Shown here: positions 35,589 through 43,959 of the stretch, piece after piece
Position numbering within the stretch: position 1 is the first letter of the stretch
Layout of the letters: the number at the start of each line of letters is the position of its first letter
Source: Nocardia lijiangensis NBRC 108240
Lineage (GTDB): Bacteria > Actinomycetota > Actinomycetes > Mycobacteriales > Mycobacteriaceae
Assembly (NCBI RefSeq): GCF_001613045.1
Contig: NZ_BDBP01000045.1
Span: 1 to 64,000 of the forward strand
Length of the DNA: 64,000 nucleotides
Direction of reading: 5' to 3'
The notes under the pieces: model-generated
What the model was told of the DNA's origin: nothing
Databases searched by the model: none
The model's input: only the letters and a program-made list of their open reading frames with translations
Translations under genes and position numbers: made by a program

Positions 35589-35648
35589 TCGACGGTAGTC
35601 AAAAGGCGGCTTACCAAGATCGACTAACCGCCATGTGACTACCGTCGA
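35589..35648. repeat. Long nested inverted repeat (60 nt)
   Basis: The outer arms TCGACGGTAGTCA (35589-35601) and TGACTACCGTCGA (35636-35648) are perfect. Inner arms GGCGG(c)TTA (35605-35613) and TAACCGCC (35625-35632) pair with one bulged C. Three-nucleotide internal loops (AAA and ATG) separate outer and inner stems. The structure is too regular for chance. It could be a structured RNA, a mobile-repeat remnant or a bidirectional terminator. Confidence 0.75.
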
Positions 35649-35650
35649 AT

Positions 35651-35698
35651 CCATTTCTCTATCGACGGGAGAGAAATGGTGGTTGCCCCCTAGGCAAC
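35651..35698. repeat. Two further adjacent hairpins
   Basis: CCATTTCTCT (35651-35660) pairs with AGAGAAATGG (35670-35679) around the loop ATCGACGGG. GTTGCC (35682-35687) pairs with GGCAAC (35693-35698) around CCCTA. The first loop repeats the ATCGACGG core found at 35588-35595 in the left arm of the preceding long hairpin. Confidence 0.65.
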
Positions 35699-35814
35699 GC
35701 GCCGGACCACCTCGACGCCGCAGCTCGAAACGCAACCACAGCCGGTCAACCCCGCTGGAAGCCCCGATCGCGGGACCATCGAGGGGTGAGCCGCGGGCAA
35801 GGCGGCAGGCGTGA

Positions 35815-37947
35815 TTACGTGACCGAGGCCAGAGCGAAGGGCAGCACGGCAGGCGCGCCCGCTCGGCGGAGGGCGTGGGCTGCGAGGGTGAGGGTCCAGC
35901 CGGTGTCGGTGCGGGCGTCGACCAGCAGGACCGGGCCATCGAGGCCGGAGAGATCGGGGACCTCCCACGAGTCGTAGAGACCGGCGACGCGGTGTGCGGA
36001 GTTGGCGGCCGAGACCGGCGGGCGGCCGGGGTGGGTCGCCAGGGTGCCGAGGTCGCGGAGTCTGCCGACCTCGGCAAGGCGGGCGGCGAGGGTGGCGGTC
36101 AGCACGGGATGGCGCACGGGGGCGAGGGCCATGACCGAGGTGGGGCGGGTGGACCAGTCCCACTCGCGCAGGACCGCGATGCAGGCGTCGAATACCGCGT
36201 CGGGCACAGGATCGTCGGGGGCATCCAGCAGGGCGCGAAGGCGTTGGCCCCAGCCGAGATCGGTGAGCCTGCCGAGCACGCGGCCGGTCTCCGCGCCGTC
36301 ACCGATCTTGCCCGACAACGGGATACCGAGCTTGGCCATGCCGGTCGGCCACTGTTTGCGCGGCGCGAGGTCCAGCCCGGGGCGATCCAGGCGGGCGCGG
36401 GTGGCGGCGACCGCGTCCGCGGCGACCGTGGCGTCGGGGCGCGTCCCGGTGCAGTTGTCGCAGCGGCCGCAGCCCGGTGCTTGTCCGTCCAGTGCGGGCA
36501 GGCCGGGGTCGTCGAGTTGGCGGCGCAGGAAGTTCATCCGGCAGCCGGTGGTCGACTGGTAGTCCAGCATCGCCTGCTGTTCGACCTCGCGGGCGGCGGA
36601 CAGGCGTTCGTAGCGTTCGGTGTCGTAGACCCAGGGCTCGCCGGTGCCGATCCAGCCGCCGCGGACCCGGCGCACCGCGCCGTCCACGTCCAGCACCTTG
36701 AGCACCATCTCCAGCCGGGAACGGTTCAGCTCCACCAGCGGCTCGAGCGCCGCGGTCGACAGCGGACGGTCCCGGTCCAGGGCGTCGAGCACGCTGCGCA
36801 CGATGTGCTCGCGCGGGAAGGCCACCGAGGCGAAGTAGCTCCAGATCCGGGTGTCCTCCGGGCCTGGCAGCAGCACCACCTCGGCGCGTTCGGTACCGCG
36901 TCCGGCGCGGCCCACCTGCTGGTAGTAGGCGATCGGCGACGAGGGCGCGCCGACGTGCACGACGAAACCGAGATCGGGTTTGTCGAACCCCATGCCGAGC
37001 GCGGAGGTCGCGATGAGCGCCTTGACCTCGTTGCGCAGCAGCGCCGATTCCAGCGCCTCGCGTTCGGCCGGATCGGTCTGCCCGGTGTAGGCCGCGACCG
37101 TGTGGCCGTGTGAGTTCAGCACGTCGGCCAGGTCGTGGGCGGCCGCCACGGTCAGCGTGTAGACGATGCCGGAGCCGGGCAGCCGGTGCAGGTGGCCGCT
37201 CAGCCAAGCCGTGCGTTCGACCGCGTCGTCCACGCGCACCACCGACATGTGCAGCGACTCCCGGTCGAGCGTGCCGCGCAGGACCAGGGTGTCGGTGCCG
37301 ATCTGGGTGGCGACGTCGGTGACCACGCGGTCGTTGGCGGTGGCGGTGGTGGCAAGCACCGGCACGTCCGAGCCGAGGTCGGCGATCAGAGTGCGGATGC
37401 GGCGATAGTCGGGCCGGAAATCGTGGCCCCAGTCGGAGACACAGTGCGCTTCGTCGATGACCACGAGACCGGCGTCGGCGGCCAGTTTCGGCAGCACCTG
37501 ATCGCGAAAGTCCGGATTGTTCAGCCGTTCCGGGCTCACCAGCAGCACGTCGATCTCGCCACGGGCGACCCGGTCATGGATCTCGTCCCACTCGGTGACG
37601 TTGCCCGAATTGATGGTCGCCGCGACCACCCCCGCGCGCTCGGCCGCCGCTACCTGATTGCGCATGAGCGCAAGCAGCGGCGACACGATCACCGTCGGAC
37701 CACGGCCCTCGGCGCGCAGCAGCTTCGCCGCGATGAAGTACACGGCCGACTTGCCCCACCCCGTGCGCTGCACGACCAGGGCGCGCTGCCGCCGCACCAC
37801 CAGCGCCTCGATCGCGGTCCACTGATCCTCCCGCAGCCGCGCGCCCGCCCCCGCCAGCTCGCGCAGCAGTGTTTCGGCCCGCTCCCGCAGGTCGGAAGCG
37901 GTGCCGTCGATCGCGAAACTCTCCTCGGCCGTGGTCACGCGTTCCAT
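35815..37947 (-). CDS. recQ: RecQ-family DNA helicase with PRTase-like C-terminus
   Basis: In the 710-residue product the superfamily 2 helicase motifs are clear: QRTGWGKSAVYF (Walker A, about 60-71), VIDEAHCVSDWGHDFRPDY (DEAH and RecQ aromatic loop, about 155-173), TATAND and GRAGRGTE. A RecQ zinc-binding region has cysteines in TTGCRMNFLRR and GCGRCDNC. The last 100 residues differ from standard RecQ. They contain GPVLLVDARTDTGWTLTLAA, which looks like the PRPP loop of a ComF-type phosphoribosyltransferase. The start at 37947 gives the normal helicase N-terminus. It acts in recombination and repair. Confidence 0.9.
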   Translation of the reverse strand: MERVTTAEESFAIDGTASDLRERAETLLRELAGAGARLREDQWTAIEALVVRRQRALVVQRTGWGKSAVYFIAAKLLRAEGRGPTVIVSPLLALMRNQVAAAERAGVVAATINSGNVTEWDEIHDRVARGEIDVLLVSPERLNNPDFRDQVLPKLAADAGLVVIDEAHCVSDWGHDFRPDYRRIRTLIADLGSDVPVLATTATANDRVVTDVATQIGTDTLVLRGTLDRESLHMSVVRVDDAVERTAWLSGHLHRLPGSGIVYTLTVAAAHDLADVLNSHGHTVAAYTGQTDPAEREALESALLRNEVKALIATSALGMGFDKPDLGFVVHVGAPSSPIAYYQQVGRAGRGTERAEVVLLPGPEDTRIWSYFASVAFPREHIVRSVLDALDRDRPLSTAALEPLVELNRSRLEMVLKVLDVDGAVRRVRGGWIGTGEPWVYDTERYERLSAAREVEQQAMLDYQSTTGCRMNFLRRQLDDPGLPALDGQAPGCGRCDNCTGTRPDATVAADAVAATRARLDRPGLDLAPRKQWPTGMAKLGIPLSGKIGDGAETGRVLGRLTDLGWGQRLRALLDAPDDPVPDAVFDACIAVLREWDWSTRPTSVMALAPVRHPVLTATLAARLAEVGRLRDLGTLATHPGRPPVSAANSAHRVAGLYDSWEVPDLSGLDGPVLLVDARTDTGWTLTLAAHALRRAGAPAVLPFALASVT

Positions 37948-38148
37948 CGTGCCCCACCCCACCGACACCCGCCGCCGCCCGCCCCCACTACCCACGCCGA
38001 CCCACACCGGCGAGCGGTGTCGCGCGAAGTCCCGATCCGCCCGCCGAACCGGCGCCCGCGCGGGATCATCGTGGTACTCCGTGGCCGCACTGAAGCGACG
38101 CTGCGGGGCGACAATGAACCGCGATGGCGGGATCGCAGGAGGCGAACG

Positions 38149-38631
38149 ATGTCGTACCAGTACCAGCCGCCCCCGAACTGGACCCCGCCCGGCGCCCAGT
38201 TCCGCACCAGCGGGAACGTCGGACGCACGCTGGTCGCGGTGCTGGCCGGGTTGGTGGTGACGCCGATCGGGATCGCGCTGGCCGCGCACGGCGCCGCCGA
38301 TACCAGGCAGTGGGTGATTCTCGGTGACACCGCCGACCGCCTCGGCTCGACCTTCCAGATCATCGGCGGCGCAGCGCTTCTGCTCTTGGTCGCCGCGCTC
38401 GCGGCCTACTCGCCGGTGGGGACGATCCTGGCGGGCCTGGTCTGGGGCGTATTCCCCGGCATCGTCTATTTCCTGTTCCCGGACGACACTTTCCGCTTGA
38501 TCGACGGCCTGCCCTTGCTCTCCGCCGAGACCCGTCTGGCGGTGCACGCCTGGGTGATCAACGGCAGCATCTTCCTGGCGGGCGTCCTACTCGTCGGCGC
38601 GGGCATCGCAGGCACCTTGCGCCGCCGCTGA
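38149..38631 (+). CDS. Small four-helix membrane protein
   Basis: The 160-residue protein is of unknown function. A short Pro/Gln-rich cytosolic start is followed by four hydrophobic segments (about 24-44, 65-83, 88-105 and 132-155). The ATG at 38149 has a perfect ribosome-binding site GCAGGAGG 8 nt upstream. It is divergent from recQ and convergent with rtcB, sharing a strong hairpin terminator. Confidence 0.8.
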   Translation: MSYQYQPPPNWTPPGAQFRTSGNVGRTLVAVLAGLVVTPIGIALAAHGAADTRQWVILGDTADRLGSTFQIIGGAALLLLVAALAAYSPVGTILAGLVWGVFPGIVYFLFPDDTFRLIDGLPLLSAETRLAVHAWVINGSIFLAGVLLVGAGIAGTLRRR

Positions 38632-38689
38632 ATTCGGCGCGCGACCGCGCGATGTCGGCACGCACTCACCACGCGCTTCGGTCGGCCGA

Positions 38690-38726
38690 CGAGGGTCTCG
38701 CGGGACGACCACCCGCGAGACCCTCG
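38690..38726. terminator. Bidirectional hairpin terminator
   Basis: A perfect 15-bp stem (38690-38704 with 38712-38726, core GAGGGTCTCGCGGG) and 7-nt loop ACGACCA lie between the convergent membrane-protein gene and rtcB. It has no T-run but a very stable stem. Confidence 0.7.
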
Positions 38727-38745
38727 CGCACACCGAATCCCGTTC

Positions 38746-39969
38746 TCACCCCTTGACGCAGAGGACCTGGCGCAGCGTCGCGACGACATCGACCAGATCG
38801 TGCTGTGCCTCGATCACCTCGTCGATGTTCTTGTACGCCGCCGGAATCTCGTCCACCACGCCGGCGTCCTTGCGGGACTCGACGCCCTCGGTCTGGGCGA
38901 TCAGGTCCGCGACGGTGAACTGCTTCTTCGCCGCGGTCCGGCTCATCCGGCGGCCCGCGCCGTGCGCCGCGGACTCGAACGAGGCCGGATTTCCCTTGCC
39001 GCGCACCACATAGGAGCGGGTGCCCATCGAACCGGGGATGAGCGCCAGGTCACCGGCGCCTGCCCGAACCGCGCCCTTGCGCGTGACGAGCATCGGAATC
39101 CCATCGATCAGTTCCTCCGCCACGTAGTTGTGGTGGCAGGAGATGGGCGTCTCGAAACGCACCTCACGACCGGCGAATTCGTCACGCACGGCACGGCAGA
39201 TCAGCGCGAGCATCACCGCGCGATTGCGCGCGGCGTACTCCTGCGCCCAGGTGAGGTCGTGGCGGTAGGCATCCATTTGCGGTGTGCCGGAGAGGAATAC
39301 CGCCAGATCTCGATCGGGCAGGTCCTTGTTGTGCGGCAGGCTGCGCGCGACCGTCATATGGCGTTCGGCGAGCTCCTTGCCGATATTGCGGCTACCGGAG
39401 TGCAGCAGGATCCACACCTGGTCGTTCTCGTCCACACACACTTCGATGAAGTGGTTGCCGGATCCCAAGGTGCCCATCTGCTTGTGCGCCTTGGACTCTC
39501 GCGCGCTGACACCCTTGTCCAGAGTGGTGAACGAACCCCAGAACCGGTCCCACCCCGACCGCAGGGTGGCGGTGCCCGCGCCGAGCGCCGACGCCTCGGC
39601 GCCGACCTTGCCGATATTGACCGGGTCGTCGTGCGCGTGGAAACCCACCGGCACGGCGGCCTCGATCCGCCTCCGCAGGGAATGCAGGTTGGCGGGCAGG
39701 TCGGCGGCCGTCAGATTCGTCCGCACGCTCTCCATGCCGCACCCGATGTCCACTCCGACGGCCGCGGGCGCCACCGCGTTCTTCATCGCGATGACCGACC
39801 CGACCGTCGCCCCTTTGCCCAGGTGCACGTCCGGCATCACGCGCACCCCGTGCACCCACTCGAGTTGCGCGATGTTCCGCAGCTGCCGCAGCGCGGCAGG
39901 CTCGATATCGTGCTCATTGGCCCACATCAGCGTCTGCGCTCGGGTACCGCGCAGCTCGACGGGAAACAT
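38746..39969 (-). CDS. rtcB: RNA ligase RtcB
   Basis: The 407-residue GTP-dependent RNA ligase joins 2',3'-cyclic phosphate and 5'-OH ends. Manganese and guanylation motifs are present: GVDIGCGMES (about 72-81), MGTLGSGNHFIEV (about 158), ILLHSGSRNIG, ISCHHNYV and AAHGAGRRMSR with the active-site histidine. The length is normal for the bacterial family. Its leader (39970-40010) is strikingly purine-rich and low in GC on the coding strand. No RtcA or archease gene is adjacent. Confidence 0.95.
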   Translation of the reverse strand: MFPVELRGTRAQTLMWANEHDIEPAALRQLRNIAQLEWVHGVRVMPDVHLGKGATVGSVIAMKNAVAPAAVGVDIGCGMESVRTNLTAADLPANLHSLRRRIEAAVPVGFHAHDDPVNIGKVGAEASALGAGTATLRSGWDRFWGSFTTLDKGVSARESKAHKQMGTLGSGNHFIEVCVDENDQVWILLHSGSRNIGKELAERHMTVARSLPHNKDLPDRDLAVFLSGTPQMDAYRHDLTWAQEYAARNRAVMLALICRAVRDEFAGREVRFETPISCHHNYVAEELIDGIPMLVTRKGAVRAGAGDLALIPGSMGTRSYVVRGKGNPASFESAAHGAGRRMSRTAAKKQFTVADLIAQTEGVESRKDAGVVDEIPAAYKNIDEVIEAQHDLVDVVATLRQVLCVKG

Positions 39970-40283
39970 CGGTCTACCTTCTTTTCTTTCTCTTTCGACA
40001 GTTCCACCGTAAAGACTGGTTGACCGCTCCGCACTCGATTAAAACGCGCCGCCACCCGGCCGCGACGCATCAGAACAGCGCCCTGTGACCCGCCGCTTCC
40101 GAGGCCCACCTCGACGCGATTCGCCGTCCCGATTCGTCGCCCGACTTACCCTGAAACGGAGGATGCCGTCCGGCGTAGGGGGATGACCTGTTCGGGAAGC
40201 TGCGACGCCTGTACCGGCGCTATGCGAATACCTTCAACGTCCTGCTGACCCTGATCGTCCTGGTCGCCTGGCTGCTCGGACCG
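39970..40283. other. Divergent intergenic region rtcB/GNAT
   Basis: The rtcB side carries a purine-rich leader with AGAAGG as ribosome-binding site and a TTTAAT box near 40040. On the plus side a 7-codon frame (40163-40186) sits behind GGAGG. The frame of the next gene is open from 40179 without an ATG, GTG or TTG until 40284. Confidence 0.5.
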
Positions 40284-41432
40284 GTGCTGCTGAACATCCT
40301 GACCCTCGGCCAGTCCTACATCATTTCGATCGCGGTCGTGCTGCTGATGCTGACGTCGATCCAGGATTACCTGAACGACCTGATCGGACCGGAGAGCATC
40401 AGCGTCGTCGCGGCCCAGTCCGCGAACAATCAGGCCATCATGCGGCTGCTTCTCAATCAGAAGGTGCAGAGCGTCCGCATGATCGAATACGACAGCGAAT
40501 CGGTCAAAGCGCTGATCTTCTTTTTCCTGGACAAGGGCGCGAATGTGCACTGTCTGCTCCAGCACCCGGATTCCGCGGTGAACGAAAGCCAGCGCAGGCG
40601 TCTGATCTTCCAGATCGTGACCAAGCACGAGGAGTACGCCGGATACGAGGACCGGATCACCTTCTCCTATTACCGCGACACGGCCTCGGTGCGCGGCAGG
40701 CAGGTCGACGACACCCTCATTTCGCTCGGCTGGTACACCTACGATCGCAGGCCCGGTATCGCGGGCCGTCAGGTCTGGGGACACAACAATCCCGCGGTGC
40801 TCACCGATCAGCAGAGCGCCGAGGGTAGGGTGCTCGTCCAGTTCTACGATTCTCTGTTCGGAAATCTGCTGGCGAATTCGGAACCGTGGGAGGAAGTCGT
40901 GTCGCGGTACGAGCTCTACATTCGCAGCAGCGGCGCGAGCGGTTCGGCGCGCCAGCTGCGGTTCGAGGTCGAGCTGGGCAGGATCGACGATCGATATCAA
41001 CTGCCCAACGGCGTCACGCTGGCCACCTCGGGAAGCGGAGACCTCGCGGCCATTTCCCGCACCGAACTGCTGCCCGTCTTGAGTTCGGCGTTCGACGATC
41101 GCCGGTGGGACGTGGCCGCGATTTCGGACGGCGTACTCGATCCCGCGACGTGTCGGCTGGCGATCTGCGCGCGCAGCAGCGCCGACGATCGGCTGGTCGG
41201 ATTCGTCTCGGTGCACTCCACCGGGACTCCGGAGGTCGCCAAGCTGCACTGGCTCGCCGTGGACACCGGGTGGCGCGGGCATGGCATCGGCAACGCCATG
41301 GTGCGGGCCGCGTGCGGCTTCGCGATCTCGCACGGATACACCCGGATGACGTTGCGCACCGAGGATTTCCGCGTCGCGGCGATCGCGCTCTACCGCGGGC
41401 TGGGTTTCCGCGAGGTGTCGGAGAACGGGTAA
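40284..41432 (+). CDS. Membrane-anchored GNAT acetyltransferase
   Basis: From the first standard start (GTG 40284) the product has 382 residues. It comprises a hydrophobic helix (SYIISIAVVLLMLTSI), a central domain of unknown family (about 35-255) and a C-terminal GNAT acetyltransferase domain (about 260-380). The acetyl-CoA loop is VDTGWRGHGIGNAMV and the last helix is ALYRGLGFREV. The same frame continues upstream to 40179 and would encode a second membrane helix (NVLLTLIVLVAWLLGPVLLN). The true start may therefore be a non-standard CTG at 40188, 5 nt after AGGGGG. Its 3' end overlaps the opposite amidohydrolase gene by 43 bp. Confidence 0.7.
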   Translation: MLLNILTLGQSYIISIAVVLLMLTSIQDYLNDLIGPESISVVAAQSANNQAIMRLLLNQKVQSVRMIEYDSESVKALIFFFLDKGANVHCLLQHPDSAVNESQRRRLIFQIVTKHEEYAGYEDRITFSYYRDTASVRGRQVDDTLISLGWYTYDRRPGIAGRQVWGHNNPAVLTDQQSAEGRVLVQFYDSLFGNLLANSEPWEEVVSRYELYIRSSGASGSARQLRFEVELGRIDDRYQLPNGVTLATSGSGDLAAISRTELLPVLSSAFDDRRWDVAAISDGVLDPATCRLAICARSSADDRLVGFVSVHSTGTPEVAKLHWLAVDTGWRGHGIGNAMVRAACGFAISHGYTRMTLRTEDFRVAAIALYRGLGFREVSENG

Positions 41433-42490
41433 TCCTTGGCGGCGTTGCCGTGGGCGAGGGTGGAGACGAGCGTTTCGGCATCGGCCACGGTGAGGACATC
41501 GTCGGCCAGCCATTCGTCGAGCAGCCTGCCGAGGGCGTCGCGCCACAGCACGGCGCCGAGGTAGTGCAGCTCGGGAAGCCCGTAGCCGTCGGAGGAGTAG
41601 AGCAGCGAGCGGAAGGGCGCGAGTTCGAGGGTTTCGGCCAGCACCGTCCGCGCGCCGCGCCCGACGTGCGGAATAGCGAGCCCGAGATCCATCCGGACGT
41701 GCTCGAAGACGTGGGCGAGGTAGGCGGCGTTGCGGTGGTACGGCCAGCAGTGCAGCAGCACGACCGTGAGCCCGGTGTGCGCGGTCGCGCGCAGGAAGTC
41801 GGTGAGCAACAGCGGGTCGGCGCGGTGCAGGCGCAGGTCGGGGTCGCCGAAGCCGGTGTGGATCTGTAGCGGGAGGGCGAGTTCCGCGCCGAGGCGTGCG
41901 CCGAGTCCGACGAGCCAGCCGAGCGTGGCCGGGTCGGTGAGGCGATGTTCGGGCTCGAGCACCGGCGGCGGCGTGCTCGTCAGCGGGAAGTCCAGGCCGG
42001 TTCGGTAGGCCGCCACCGTCTTGAGCCCCGCCGCGCCCGCGGCCCGTTCGCGCACGGCGGCCTCGATCCGGTCGAAGGCCTTCGCGGTGCCGCCCACCTC
42101 GGCGACGACCTGTTCGGCGACCTGCTCGAGCCGCACGATCTCGCCGACCTCACCGCCGGCCAGCCCGCCGAACTCGGCCAGGTCGGTGAGCCCGGCGGGC
42201 AGTCCGGTGTCGACCAGCCAGCGCGCCGTCCCCGCCGCGCCGAGCAGCCGCGTGGTCACTTCGCGCCAGCCGAGATCGGCGCGGCGCGTCAGGTACGCGT
42301 CCGCGCCGGTGTGCGGCGGCAGGTCGAGCACCGGTGCGCACCAGCGCCGGACGGCGAGCCCGAGGGCCGAATCGAAGCTGCCGCGCGGGCCTTCGCCGAG
42401 CAGCGACTCGAAGCCGGGACGGTCCAGATCGGCCGACGTGACGCCGTGGCAGTGCTGGTCGGTCAGCGTGACGTCGTCGGTCAGCGCCAT
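41390..42490 (-). CDS. Amidohydrolase, FluG N-terminal-like
   Basis: The 366-residue metal-dependent hydrolase of the TIM-barrel superfamily shows TDQHCHGVT (metal-binding HxH, about 10-18), LQIHTGFGDPDL (about 209), VVLLHCWPYHRNAAYLAH and LLYSSDGYGLPE (catalytic Asp). It is encoded directly after a glutamine-synthetase-like gene (TGATG overlap). In fungal FluG these two domains are one protein. The pair probably acts on a gamma-glutamylated or amide substrate. The last 43 bp overlap the convergent GNAT gene. Confidence 0.83.
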   Translation of the reverse strand: MALTDDVTLTDQHCHGVTSADLDRPGFESLLGEGPRGSFDSALGLAVRRWCAPVLDLPPHTGADAYLTRRADLGWREVTTRLLGAAGTARWLVDTGLPAGLTDLAEFGGLAGGEVGEIVRLEQVAEQVVAEVGGTAKAFDRIEAAVRERAAGAAGLKTVAAYRTGLDFPLTSTPPPVLEPEHRLTDPATLGWLVGLGARLGAELALPLQIHTGFGDPDLRLHRADPLLLTDFLRATAHTGLTVVLLHCWPYHRNAAYLAHVFEHVRMDLGLAIPHVGRGARTVLAETLELAPFRSLLYSSDGYGLPELHYLGAVLWRDALGRLLDEWLADDVLTVADAETLVSTLAHGNAAKDYPFSDTSRKPSPR

Positions 42491-43851
42491 CAGAACCGCC
42501 AGAGGGTGTGTGCGACGAGCTCTTCCGGTGTGGAGTCGCGGTAGCGCTCGGCCTCGGCGCGCCGGACGGTGAGCAGCGCGTCGTGCAGTTCGGGTCCCAT
42601 GGCTTCGGCCAGCACCGTGGAGGCGGCCAGCTGCTCGGCGGCCTGCGCGGCATCGGTCGGCAGTCTGGGCACGTGGTTCTCGGGTGCGAAAGTTGCGGGG
42701 TCACCGGTGATTTCGTTGGGCAGGGGCAGGCCCTCCGCGACTCCGGCGAGCCCGGCGGCGATCACCGCACCGACGACGAGATACGGGTTGCCCGTCCCGT
42801 CGAAACATTTCACCTCGGCATTGGCGGCCCAGCGCTCGGTCCCGCGCACCCCGGTGACGAAACGTAGTGCCGCCTCCCGTGTTTCGCGTCCCCAGCACTG
42901 CCATATCCCGGCCCACCGGGACGGCTCCAGTCGCAGGAAGCTGGCCGGATTGCCCGCGCCGACCGCGACCAGTGCGGGCAGTTCCCGCAGCACACCGGCG
43001 AGAAACGACGCGCCCGTCTCCTGTATGCCGTAGGGGCCTGTGCCGTCGGCGAACAGCGAACCGTTCTCGTCGTGCACCGAGAGATGCAGGTGCGCACCGG
43101 AACCCGCGTTGCCGGGGGAGAGGCAGGGCGCGAGCGTCGCGCGCCAGCCGTACTGCTCGCTGAGCCGACGGATGGTGTGTCGCAGCAGCACGGCCTCGTC
43201 GGCCGCTGAGACCGGATCGGTGGGCGCGATGGAGATCTCCAGTTGCGACGCCGCGTATTCCGGGTGGAACTGTTCCACGGTGAGGCCCTGTCGATGCAGC
43301 AGGCGCACCAATTCGCGGGCGTAGTCCGCGACTTGGCCGAGCCGGATGATGCCGTAGCCGGGCCCGTGAACGGCGGGGGTGAAGCAGGTCTCGTCCTCGG
43401 CCCGGCCCAGCGCCCACTCGGTCTCGAACGCCATCGACAGCCGCAGTCCCGCCTGTCGCGCCGCCTCCACCTGCCGCGTCGCGAAACCGCGCTGGCAGGC
43501 CGCGAATCGCGTGCCGTCCTGGGTGTATTTGTCGGCGGGCGCCCACGCCCACCCGGGTTGACCGGCGAGTTCGGTGAGCGCGCCGAGATCGGGGATCAGA
43601 CGTAGGTCGCCGTCGGGTCCGCCGAGATAGCGGCCCACCGTCATCAGATCATCGAAACCGAAGGTCTCGAAACACGGTGAGACGCCGACGCCGAAGCGCG
43701 CCGCATGCGCCAGCCGCGTGGCGGGCACCGTCTTCACCCTGGTGATGCCCGCGTTGTCCACGAAGGACAGCGCGACCATCTCGGCGTCGACGCGATCGAT
43801 GAGCGTCGCTGCTTCGCCGTCGGCCGGAATGCGCTCGGGCATGGTGGGCAT
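42490..43851 (-). CDS. Glutamine synthetase-like gamma-glutamyl ligase
   Basis: The 453-residue product belongs to the glutamine synthetase fold: ETEWALGRAED in the active site (about 140), GNAGSGAHLHLSVHDENGS (about 254-272) and NPASFLRLEPSRWAG. The sequence diverges from true GlnA and is closest to FluG/GlnT/PuuA-type ligases that use amines other than ammonia. The start at 43851 leaves a normal N-terminus (PERIPADGEA). A longer frame to 43935 is open but lacks family similarity. It is operonic with the downstream amidohydrolase. Confidence 0.85.
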   Translation of the reverse strand: MPTMPERIPADGEAATLIDRVDAEMVALSFVDNAGITRVKTVPATRLAHAARFGVGVSPCFETFGFDDLMTVGRYLGGPDGDLRLIPDLGALTELAGQPGWAWAPADKYTQDGTRFAACQRGFATRQVEAARQAGLRLSMAFETEWALGRAEDETCFTPAVHGPGYGIIRLGQVADYARELVRLLHRQGLTVEQFHPEYAASQLEISIAPTDPVSAADEAVLLRHTIRRLSEQYGWRATLAPCLSPGNAGSGAHLHLSVHDENGSLFADGTGPYGIQETGASFLAGVLRELPALVAVGAGNPASFLRLEPSRWAGIWQCWGRETREAALRFVTGVRGTERWAANAEVKCFDGTGNPYLVVGAVIAAGLAGVAEGLPLPNEITGDPATFAPENHVPRLPTDAAQAAEQLAASTVLAEAMGPELHDALLTVRRAEAERYRDSTPEELVAHTLWRF

Positions 43852-43959
43852 GAATCCCAACGATAGGCGCTGCGCGGTGCGGTCGCGGGAAACCCGGGTG
43901 GGCGCGCCGAAGCGGCCATCACCGGCTGCGCGCACGCCCGCGGCGACAGAGCAGTACGG

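Larger units (their letters stand above)
35419..35814. other. Intergenic region with hairpin cluster
   Basis: Nearly 400 bp between the toxin gene and recQ with no convincing coding sequence. It holds three consecutive hairpins (35589-35648, 35651-35679, 35682-35698). The flanks show nothing recognisable. Confidence 0.6.
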
